Below, piece after piece: positions 44,277-51,885 of a stretch of 64,000 nt of DNA. The notes beneath the pieces were generated by a model. The model saw only the letters and a list, made by a program, of their open reading frames with translations, was not told the origin of the DNA and did not search any database. The translations under genes and the position numbers were made by a program. Origin of the DNA: Terriglobus sp. TAA 43 (lineage in GTDB: Bacteria > Acidobacteriota > Terriglobia > Terriglobales > Acidobacteriaceae); NCBI RefSeq assembly GCF_000800015.1, contig NZ_JUGR01000003.1, positions 248,001-312,000 of the forward strand, read 5' to 3'. The number at the start of each line of letters is the position of its first letter. Within the stretch, counting starts at the first letter, position 1.

Positions 44277-46445
44277 TTAGCGGCTGCGCTCGACGCGCAC
44301 AGCACACTGCTTGAAGTTTGGTTCGCGACTGATGGGATCGAAGGCGCCCAACGTAACGAGGTTGGAGTTCTGCTCCGCGAAGTGGAATGGCATGAAGACC
44401 TGTCCGGGCGCGACAATACCGGTGATTCGGAGCTCGATGCCCTCCACTCTTGCTCGACGAGACACCAACGTGATCCGGTCATGTTGACGCAAAGAAAGAC
44501 GATCCGCATCGATTGGATTCATCTCTAACCACGCATTGGGAACCATCCGGTCAAGCTGGGGAACAGCGCCCGTCTTGGTACGCGTATGCCAGTGCTCCAC
44601 CGTACGTCCTGTATTCAGGATGAAGTCGAATTCCTTATCCGGTTGCTCAGAGAATGGCAAGCACGGAACACAATGCAATTTTGCGCGTCCACCGTCGTAA
44701 GGAAATACACCATCCTTATACAGACTCGTACCGCCCCACTGCGCGCCGCCTTGTCCCTCCAACTGTACCCACGTAAAAGCACTGTAGTCACAGAGGCGAC
44801 CGGCTGATACACGCTGCCACTCCTGCCACGCATCGTGCGAAGAGGTCCATCCGGAAAACAACCTCTCGCGAACACCAAGCCGCTCCGCGATTGAAAGAAA
44901 AATCTCGAAGTCCGGACGCGCCTCTCCCGGAGGGGCAACGAACGCATTCACCTTGCTGACACGACGCTCTGAGTTGGTATAAGTTCCTTCCTTCTCACCC
45001 CAGATCGCAGCAGGGAGTACAAGGTCGGCATAGTCCATGGTGGGAGTTGGATAGAAGCCATCCTGCACCACAACAAACTCTGCCGTCGACAATGCCTGGG
45101 TCAGCAGCTTTACATTCGGGAAACTCACAACTGGGTTTGTCGCGATGAACCACAGAGCACGGACGCGTTTATCGAGCGCGGCCTCAATAATGTCTGGATA
45201 GGCGAGCCCACGCGACTTGGGCAGCTCGTCTTCGTCGATATTCCACAGTGCCGCGAGTTCCGCGCGATCCTTTGCGCTGTCGAATTTGCGATATCCCGGC
45301 ATACCAGAAGTAAAGCCGCTCTCGCGGGTTCCCATCGCGTTGCACTGTCCTGTAATGGAAAAAGGAGCAGATCCCAATTGGCCAATCTTTCCCGTGAGGA
45401 GTGCGAGGTTGTTGATCGCCGCAACCGTTACCGATCCTTGCGTGGAATGATTCACTCCCATCGTCCATCCAATGAAAGCGGACGACGCAGTTCCATAGAG
45501 GAAGGCGATATTCTCCATCGTCTCCGCGGTAAGCCCGGTCGTTCTTGCGACCGCCTCCGGAGTGAACTCGGCAACAAAGCGCCGCAACTCGTCCAGGCCT
45601 TCAGTGTGACTCTCAAGAAAGGCTTCATCAATCATGCCGTCGCGCAGAAGAATGTGCGCAATGCCATTCAACAAGGCGATGTCCGAACGTGGTTTGACCG
45701 GCAGATGAATATCCGCCATCATCGCCGTTTTGGTCACGCGAGGGTCGGCAACAATCAGAACCTGGCCTGGCCTTTTGCGGAGTCGGTTGCACAGAATCGG
45801 ATGATTATCCGCGATGTTAGAACCAACAAGGAGAACCACGTCCGCATGCTCCATGTCGGCATAGGAACCGGGCGGGCCATCAGAACCAAAACTGAGCTTG
45901 TAGCCCGATACGGCGGATGCCATACAGAGTGTCGTGTTGCCGTCGTAGTTCCGGCTGCGAAAACCGAGTTGAACGAGCTTGCCAAGCGTGAAGAACTCTT
46001 CCGTGAGCAACTGTCCCGTTCCGATCACGCCGAGTGTGTCGGAACCATGCGCACGCTGTAGGGCTGTAATACGTGCCACCATGACGTCCAGCGCTTCATC
46101 CCACGAGATGGGCTCAAGCGGCGATCCTTTTCCACCTCGTCGCAGCAATGGAGTACGGGCGCGACCCGGTGTATCGATCATCTGGTGCTCACTCAGCCCC
46201 TTAGGGCAAAGCTTACCAAGATTGACAGGATGATCAGGATTGCCGCGGACCGCCACTGCCTTGCCATCGCGGGTTCCCACCAGCATCCCGCAACCGACAG
46301 AACAGTAGCCACAAGTTGTCTTCGTCCACTGGTCAGCAATCCGGGATTCTGAGATATGTCCGAAAACTGGATCATTTCCGTAGGCATATTTCTTCTTCGC
46401 GGTGTCCAGTCCCAGCGCTCTCATCACTCGCTGCGAAATCGTCAT
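44277..46445 (-). CDS. nasA: Assimilatory-type nitrate reductase, molybdenum catalytic subunit
   Basis: This molybdopterin enzyme of 722 residues reduces nitrate to nitrite. A [4Fe-4S] motif C45-x2-C48-x3-C52-x27-C80 (CGYCSVGC, then KLCPKG) opens the chain. The molybdenum-coordinating region reads LCMASAVSGYKLSFGSDGPP as in NasA and NarB. The C-terminal pterin-binding domain starts near LNTGRTVEHWHTRTKTG. There is no Tat signal, so it works in the cytoplasm, and no extra C-terminal [2Fe-2S] domain. It overlaps by four bases the gene for a DmsB-DmsC-like electron-transfer and membrane-anchor fusion. This is unusual, because NasA-type enzymes normally receive electrons from a soluble flavoprotein or ferredoxin. 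Confidence 0.9.
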   Translation of the reverse strand: MTISQRVMRALGLDTAKKKYAYGNDPVFGHISESRIADQWTKTTCGYCSVGCGMLVGTRDGKAVAVRGNPDHPVNLGKLCPKGLSEHQMIDTPGRARTPLLRRGGKGSPLEPISWDEALDVMVARITALQRAHGSDTLGVIGTGQLLTEEFFTLGKLVQLGFRSRNYDGNTTLCMASAVSGYKLSFGSDGPPGSYADMEHADVVLLVGSNIADNHPILCNRLRKRPGQVLIVADPRVTKTAMMADIHLPVKPRSDIALLNGIAHILLRDGMIDEAFLESHTEGLDELRRFVAEFTPEAVARTTGLTAETMENIAFLYGTASSAFIGWTMGVNHSTQGSVTVAAINNLALLTGKIGQLGSAPFSITGQCNAMGTRESGFTSGMPGYRKFDSAKDRAELAALWNIDEDELPKSRGLAYPDIIEAALDKRVRALWFIATNPVVSFPNVKLLTQALSTAEFVVVQDGFYPTPTMDYADLVLPAAIWGEKEGTYTNSERRVSKVNAFVAPPGEARPDFEIFLSIAERLGVRERLFSGWTSSHDAWQEWQRVSAGRLCDYSAFTWVQLEGQGGAQWGGTSLYKDGVFPYDGGRAKLHCVPCLPFSEQPDKEFDFILNTGRTVEHWHTRTKTGAVPQLDRMVPNAWLEMNPIDADRLSLRQHDRITLVSRRARVEGIELRITGIVAPGQVFMPFHFAEQNSNLVTLGAFDPISREPNFKQCAVRVERSR

Positions 46446-47959
46446 ACGACCTCCGCGCGGTTGCCGATGAAGGTGAGGCCCATGCTAAGGGGCACAACAG
46501 ACACAAAGAAGAGGTATCTGCCGATGACGACAGTTACTGTGCCTGCAAACAGCGCAAGCCAAGGCAATGGAGCATATGCGAATAAGACCGATGCGCCTGC
46601 ACTGAGGAATGCCAGAGCGACCCAATAGAAGAGTTGCTCACCACGTAGCAGGTTGTAGCTGGCGCGCCACTCAAACAGGCTTGCGGAACGAAGCCGAACA
46701 ATGCGAATCGACTGATTCAATCCCCACAACATAGCAAACAGCAAAACCAGGTTGCGATGAAGCACGAATCCTCTTGTCATTACATCCGCGACGAGACTGC
46801 CGAGATAGGCAGCGGAAACGAGAAAATCAATGGGTGTATGGATCGTGTTCCACGAAGGTCTTGCCTTCACGAGATAGAGCGCGGCGCTAGCAAGAGTCCC
46901 GCACATCCCAAGCAATATGCCGAAATATGCAAGCGGAGTTATGGCCCACTGGAATTCTCGAAGCCACGCTGCGGCTGCGCATGCAGTCACACTGCCGTAG
47001 AAGAGACCGAAACACAAGACTTCGCGGCTAAGCCAGGAACGCCGCCACATGCGAATTGCGCGCCAGGCATATGCGGGTCTCCCCAGATGAAACACGGAAA
47101 CATTCAACGCGAATGTTGTCAGCAGCCAAAGAGATGTCAGAACCGCTGCGTTTAGTTCATGAGCCAGCGTCATCACGGCAAGTGCTCCAAACGACGCCTG
47201 CATCACCGTCGTCATCGCTATCAAGGATGGATGCGCATGCTCCAGGTGAATCGAGCCTGTATCTACGCGCTCCAACCAAGAGGACGACCGTTCAGGCAAG
47301 GTAATGCGAGTCGTCGAGACGGTCTGTCCAGCCGCAGGCATCCCAGGCGACTCTGCAGTATGAAAATCCTTACCCCATGCTTCCTTGTTCACGATCTCAA
47401 TCTGAATCGCATTTTCGGGACATGCATTCACACATGCTGGCTCTCGTCCATCCAGCAGACGCCCACGACACATGTCGCATTTCCCCACCACACCGCGCTC
47501 CGCATTGAACTGTGGAACGCTATAGGGACAATTCCACACACAGTATTGGCAACCGATGCAAGCATCCGTTGAATGCAACACAATCCCCGTGAGCGGATCT
47601 TTGGTATACGCATTGACTGGACAACCGCGCAGACAGTCCGCACTGAGACAGTGATTGCAGCCCATCGAAAGATAAGTGCGCTGCGTGTTCGGATAGACGC
47701 CGCCTTCCAGTTCGCCAACACGTCGCCACTGGATATGCGCCGGGTTGCCATTCTGCTCGTTACACGCCACCTCACACGAACGGCAGCCGATACACTTCGT
47801 CATGTCGAAATGGAAGCGATACTGCTCTCCTGCCTCAAGCGGCCGCGATGGAATCAGAGCCTGAGCAAGCTCTGGTGACGCGCCATTAGCGACGAGCGTC
47901 ATTCGCACCAAATCGGCGCTCTCTGCTTCCATCGCAATTTCTTGAAGAGGAAGAGGCAT
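46442..47959 (-). CDS. DmsB-DmsC fusion: four-cluster ferredoxin plus membrane anchor
   Basis: This 505-residue protein unites an iron-sulfur subunit with an integral membrane quinol-binding subunit of the DMSO reductase family. Residues 50-185 carry four [4Fe-4S] motifs (C56-C59-C62-C66, C101-C104-C109-C113, C134-C137-C140-C144, C161-C164-C176-C180). Residues about 245-500 have eight hydrophobic helices, as in DmsC. No signal peptide is present, so the clusters face the cytoplasm. It should take electrons from quinol and pass them to the nitrate reductase encoded next, whose start it overlaps. The starting ATG at 47959 stands five bases after the stop of the upstream flavoprotein gene. Usually DmsB and DmsC are two proteins. 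Confidence 0.88.
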   Translation of the reverse strand: MPLPLQEIAMEAESADLVRMTLVANGASPELAQALIPSRPLEAGEQYRFHFDMTKCIGCRSCEVACNEQNGNPAHIQWRRVGELEGGVYPNTQRTYLSMGCNHCLSADCLRGCPVNAYTKDPLTGIVLHSTDACIGCQYCVWNCPYSVPQFNAERGVVGKCDMCRGRLLDGREPACVNACPENAIQIEIVNKEAWGKDFHTAESPGMPAAGQTVSTTRITLPERSSSWLERVDTGSIHLEHAHPSLIAMTTVMQASFGALAVMTLAHELNAAVLTSLWLLTTFALNVSVFHLGRPAYAWRAIRMWRRSWLSREVLCFGLFYGSVTACAAAAWLREFQWAITPLAYFGILLGMCGTLASAALYLVKARPSWNTIHTPIDFLVSAAYLGSLVADVMTRGFVLHRNLVLLFAMLWGLNQSIRIVRLRSASLFEWRASYNLLRGEQLFYWVALAFLSAGASVLFAYAPLPWLALFAGTVTVVIGRYLFFVSVVPLSMGLTFIGNRAEVV

Positions 47960-47964
47960 AGGTG

Positions 47965-49707
47965 TTAGTACACGTCCCGGTGATAGCGGTTTTCGTCATG
48001 CAGCGCGGAAACATATTCCTGTGCTGCCTCATTCGTAAGGTTTCCGTGGGTCGACACGATGCGATGCAGGGCAACATCCACGTCCTTCGCCATACGACTC
48101 GCATCGCCACAAACGTACAAGGACGCGCCATCATTCAGCCATCGATATAGCTCCGCACCAGATTCAAGCATTCGGTCTTGCACGTACACTTTGTGCGCCT
48201 GATCACGAGAGAATGCGGTATCGAAGCGAGTCAGATGACCGTCGTCAACGAAAGACTTCATCTCGCAGCAATACAGAAAGTCCGTCTCTGCGCTGCGCTC
48301 TCCGAAAAACAACCAATTCTTCCCGGTATGCCCAAGTGCGCGACGCTCATGAAGAAATGCACGGAAGGGTGCAACACCCGTTCCGGGACCAATCATGATG
48401 ATCGGCGCCTCGGAATTCTTCGGCAGACGAAAGCGCTTGTTCGGATGCAGATAGATCGGCACTCGGGAGCCTATCTCCATTCTCCGTCCCAGCATCGTGG
48501 ACGCCACACCACCCCGGTCACGGCCGTGCGCGGTGTAGTTCACAACCCCAATTGTGCAGTGCAGTTCGCGCCCATGCGCGGTGGGACTAGACGAGATGGA
48601 ATATAGTCGAGGCGCAAGTCGTGGCAAAAGTTCGACCAGTTCGGCCGCGTTCGAAAGCACTCCTGGATAAGCATGCAGAAGATCGATCAACCCACGCCCA
48701 TAAAGGTATGTCTCCAATTCTCCCGTGTCTGCAGTGAGAAGCGTGGAGAGCGTCTGACATTGGGCCTTCTCTGCAAACCGTTGGACGACTTTGCGCGTCA
48801 ACTTCGTGATCTGAAGGTGATGCCGAAGAAGCTGCTGTACCGTGAGTGGTCCCGACTTGGGAAGAATGGCCGTATCGCTAGGTGAAAAACTAAGTAGCGC
48901 AAGAATCTCATCCACAAGTGCGGGATCGTTCTCAGCCAAAACACCACATGCATCCCCGGCTTCGTACTGCAGCTCCGCGTCCGTCAAATCAAAACCGACA
49001 TGCACGGTTTGTTTGCTCGATGAAGGATGGGTCAGCAGACGCTTATCAACTAGTGGTGCATGATATGGGTTTTCACGCGTATGCGCGAGGTTAACTGCAG
49101 CAGGCGAGGCGGTGATCTGTGCCGCTTCGCTCAACGTCGGACCGAAATCACAGAACGCCTTGAGAAGCTGCGCACTCCATGCACTGAACGGCGTATCGAC
49201 ATCCAAGTCACTCTCGACGCGTGCCGTGATGCGGGAGGCTCCGAGAGCGTTCAAGCGATCGTCTAGTTCGATTCCAAACTGGCAGAAGTGCTCATACGCA
49301 CGATCGCCAAGACAGAAGACTGCGTAACGAAGTGCTTGCAAACGGGGAGCATTGTCTGAGAAGAGAGCATCTCGAAAAGCGCATGCATTCTCAGGGGGCT
49401 CTCCTTCGCCGTAGGTGCTGGCAAAAAACAATGCATACGTCTCTTGTCCCAGCGCCGGCAGCGATAAGCTCTCCACTGATTGCACAGTCGGTGCATGTCC
49501 GGCTTCCCTAAGAAGCTTGGACATTTTTTTGGCAAGCCGCTCTGCCGTACCGCTCTGCGACGCGAAATATAAACCTAGGCGATAGCTCGCTTGCGGCGCG
49601 GGGGAGAGATGCTTGGGGAACAAATCAGCCAGTAACTTGTTGAGCCACGCTCGCTGTTCCGCGCTGAAGGGTGCATCTTCAGGAATGAATGGTGTCACGA
49701 CTTTCAT
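47965..49707 (-). CDS. Sulfite-reductase-type flavoprotein (CysJ-like diflavin reductase)
   Basis: This soluble diflavin reductase of 580 residues moves electrons from NADPH through FAD and FMN to a haem enzyme. An FMN flavodoxin domain (about 45-190, FASQSGTAERLAKKM and ASTYGEGEPPENA) is followed by a connecting/FAD domain (RLYSISSSPTAHGRELHC) and an NADPH domain (GPGTGVAPFRAFLHERRA, NWLFFGERSAETDFLY, LYVCGDASRMAKDV). All three are complete. It overlaps the nirA-like gene by four bases, so it is probably the electron donor of that siroheme enzyme. In nitrite assimilation such a partner is unusual: NirA enzymes normally use ferredoxin. A role in sulfite reduction cannot be excluded. Confidence 0.88.
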   Translation of the reverse strand: MKVVTPFIPEDAPFSAEQRAWLNKLLADLFPKHLSPAPQASYRLGLYFASQSGTAERLAKKMSKLLREAGHAPTVQSVESLSLPALGQETYALFFASTYGEGEPPENACAFRDALFSDNAPRLQALRYAVFCLGDRAYEHFCQFGIELDDRLNALGASRITARVESDLDVDTPFSAWSAQLLKAFCDFGPTLSEAAQITASPAAVNLAHTRENPYHAPLVDKRLLTHPSSSKQTVHVGFDLTDAELQYEAGDACGVLAENDPALVDEILALLSFSPSDTAILPKSGPLTVQQLLRHHLQITKLTRKVVQRFAEKAQCQTLSTLLTADTGELETYLYGRGLIDLLHAYPGVLSNAAELVELLPRLAPRLYSISSSPTAHGRELHCTIGVVNYTAHGRDRGGVASTMLGRRMEIGSRVPIYLHPNKRFRLPKNSEAPIIMIGPGTGVAPFRAFLHERRALGHTGKNWLFFGERSAETDFLYCCEMKSFVDDGHLTRFDTAFSRDQAHKVYVQDRMLESGAELYRWLNDGASLYVCGDASRMAKDVDVALHRIVSTHGNLTNEAAQEYVSALHDENRYHRDVY

Positions 49708-51491
49708 GCGCCCACCTCACTGAAGCGTTCAACCTTGCAAAAGCCACGCAACTCCCTGATAGTGTGCCGACCGCAGAACTCCAAGAACGACTCTCCCTGG
49801 ACGGCTTGTTCCATGTACTGCTTCATGATGTTGTGCAGCGCGGATTGGACTTCTTTATAAGGCAACCCGGGAAATAGCTCTCGAGCCAGCGCTTGATCGT
49901 TGTCAGCACCACCGCCCACGCTCACCTGATAGCCGGGCTCGCCGCCGATCTTCACTCCCATCAAACCGATATCGCCAATGTAGTGTTGTGCACAGGAGTG
50001 AGAGCAACCGGTGACGTGCAGGTTGATCGGCTGAAGAACCGGAAACGCTGCATCAAGTAAAGTTGCAAGTTCAAGAGCATGCCCTTTAGTGTCAGTCGCT
50101 GCGAAACGACATCCACGACTCCCTGTACATGCCACCGTACCGCTCAACACACGACCTGCTTCAACTTCGAGTCCCGCATTCCGAAGAGCTTCACGAGCCG
50201 CATCTAAGTTCTGCGTTGTGATGTTCGGCAGCAGCAGGTTTTGCCAGACGGTCAGGCGAATTTCTCCCGATCCATACCGATCGGCGACATCGGCAAGTGC
50301 GCGCGCTTGACCAACGGGAAGCCAACCCACAGGAACAACCACTCCGATGTAGTGCAATCCCAATTGCGGTTGTGCATGGATGCCAAGATGGGCTGTACGG
50401 TCAATCGCATTCCGCGACTCAGACTCTTCTGCGGAGATCCGTACGATTGGAAATGTCAGTTTCCTCTCTGTCTCTTCAAGAAAACGATCTGTCCCCCACT
50501 TGTCGATCAGGTACTTTAAACGAGCCTTTTTGCGGTCGGTTCGATCACCATGTTCTGCAAAGACACGCACCATGGCGGCTGCAACAGCAACCAATTGGTC
50601 CGGCCGCAACAGCAAACCACAGTCGGATGCGAACTGCCGGTGCCCCGTGATTCCACATAGCAACACGCGAAAGTAAACACCCGGGGGGACGGACTTCCGT
50701 TCCGCGATACGAACAGCAAGAAAGCCGATGTCGTTTGTGTCGGCAAGTGTGCTGATGGTGCCGCCGCCATCAAATGCGATGTTGAATTTTCGTGGCAGCC
50801 CGAACATATCGCTAGAGTTGAGGATGTAGGCCTGGAGCGCGTTCGCATATGGCCGCACGTCGATTAGTTCTGCAGCATCAATCCCTGCAAGCGGAGATGC
50901 AGTGATATTCCGAATGTTGTCCGCTCCAGAGCCTTGGGATGTCATGCCAAGGCAGCGCACTGCGTTCAAAACATCAACGATCGATCGCGGGGCAAATTCA
51001 CGAATCTGGACTCCTGCACGTGTCGTGATGTCGAGGCGGCCGCAACCAAATCGCTCTGCGATATCCGCCAGCCCCCTCAACTGATGGGTGCTCACAATTC
51101 CGCCCGGTGCGCGCAGACGCATCATGAAACTATCCTGCGCTGGAGCTACATGAAACAATCCATGGAACTTGAAGCGATAGCGGAACTCAGCATTGGGAAC
51201 TTTGTCTTCCGCCGCGTGCTCGAGCAATTCATCCCACAGATCCAAAGGATTGGAATCATACTTCCAGCGTTCTTCCGCGCATAAGTCTTCTACAGGTGTG
51301 TTGAAGAACGTTGGAGCATCCGCCAGATTCGGTCCACCAAGATTCTGATCGGCAGTGAATTGTCCCGAACCGACCTGTCCCACATAGGGATAGTTTTGAG
51401 CGACCGCAGCGAAAAAGCCCTGCAGATAGGCCTTTTGCTCCGACAAGAACTCTCCGGAGGCAATGATTTCAGGTGCTTGAACCTCTGCCAT
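49704..51491 (-). CDS. Siroheme nitrite/sulfite reductase (NirA-like haemoprotein)
   Basis: This 595-residue enzyme reduces nitrite to ammonia (or sulfite to sulfide) with a siroheme coupled to a [4Fe-4S] cluster. Two ferredoxin-like half-domains and two catalytic halves occur: FMMRLRAPGGIVSTHQLR, then CTGSRGCRF (C-x5-C) and VTGCSHSCAQH (C-x3-C), the four cluster ligands, and RYGSGEIRLTVWQNLLLPN. The pattern suits ferredoxin-type nitrite reductases. The ATG at 51491 has a GAGGAAGAG ribosome-binding site; the longer frame to 51509 is discarded. It is the first gene of the nitrate assimilation operon, so nitrite is the likely substrate. The upstream leader contains two hairpins and faces the HemD-GAF-ANTAR gene. 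Confidence 0.88.
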   Translation of the reverse strand: MAEVQAPEIIASGEFLSEQKAYLQGFFAAVAQNYPYVGQVGSGQFTADQNLGGPNLADAPTFFNTPVEDLCAEERWKYDSNPLDLWDELLEHAAEDKVPNAEFRYRFKFHGLFHVAPAQDSFMMRLRAPGGIVSTHQLRGLADIAERFGCGRLDITTRAGVQIREFAPRSIVDVLNAVRCLGMTSQGSGADNIRNITASPLAGIDAAELIDVRPYANALQAYILNSSDMFGLPRKFNIAFDGGGTISTLADTNDIGFLAVRIAERKSVPPGVYFRVLLCGITGHRQFASDCGLLLRPDQLVAVAAAMVRVFAEHGDRTDRKKARLKYLIDKWGTDRFLEETERKLTFPIVRISAEESESRNAIDRTAHLGIHAQPQLGLHYIGVVVPVGWLPVGQARALADVADRYGSGEIRLTVWQNLLLPNITTQNLDAAREALRNAGLEVEAGRVLSGTVACTGSRGCRFAATDTKGHALELATLLDAAFPVLQPINLHVTGCSHSCAQHYIGDIGLMGVKIGGEPGYQVSVGGGADNDQALARELFPGLPYKEVQSALHNIMKQYMEQAVQGESFLEFCGRHTIRELRGFCKVERFSEVGA

Positions 51492-51550
51492 GGCAACTCT
51501 TCCTCGCACTGCATCAAGTAGGCGAGCCCAGAGTCAAAGATTCGGAGTGG

Positions 51551-51606
51551 GTCAGCGGCACAAGCTTCGAGAACACGCTGACGCACACTCAATCGCGAAT
51601 CGAGTG
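51551..51606 (-). promoter_or_regulatory. Two tandem leader hairpins upstream of the nitrate operon, possible ANTAR target
   Basis: In the minus-strand leader, CACTCGAT and ATTGAGTG (51606-51586) form an eight-base-pair stem, with one G-U pair, around a five-base loop. Three bases later GTCAGCG and CGCTGAC (51582-51551) form a perfect seven-base-pair stem with an 18-base loop. ANTAR proteins bind tandem hairpins, usually with six-base loops having A at position 1 and G at position 4. These loops do not fit that rule, so the assignment is tentative. They stand 60-115 bases before the nirA-like start. Confidence 0.4.
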
Positions 51607-51724
51607 ACATCTGGGCTCATCGTGGAGCTTGTTTCGTAACGCTGGAACCGGCGCACCTTGGGGCCAGTCAAAAGCAGGAAGGAAGCTGTCCGGCAGTCAT
51701 GGCAGGACGTACTTCAATACGCGA

Positions 51725-51753
51725 AGTATGACATGACACGTTCCGAACCGCAA
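51725..51753 (-). promoter_or_regulatory. Possible sigma-70 promoter of the nitrate operon
   Basis: On the minus strand TTGCGG (51753-51748) and CATACT (51730-51725) are separated by 17 bases and match the -35 and -10 boxes partly (three and four of six). Transcription from about 51718 would give a leader of some 227 bases containing the two hairpins. Confidence 0.35.
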
Positions 51754-51885
51754 TGGGAAAGATTCCTAACCATCGCCAAGGATCATGTTCTGGGCCGGCA
51801 CAGAATGCAGTTCGAACACGTTACACTCAAGAAACTTCGGCAGTTTTCTGTTTTAACCGCTGCCCATTCTCTTTGGGAGTAATGC

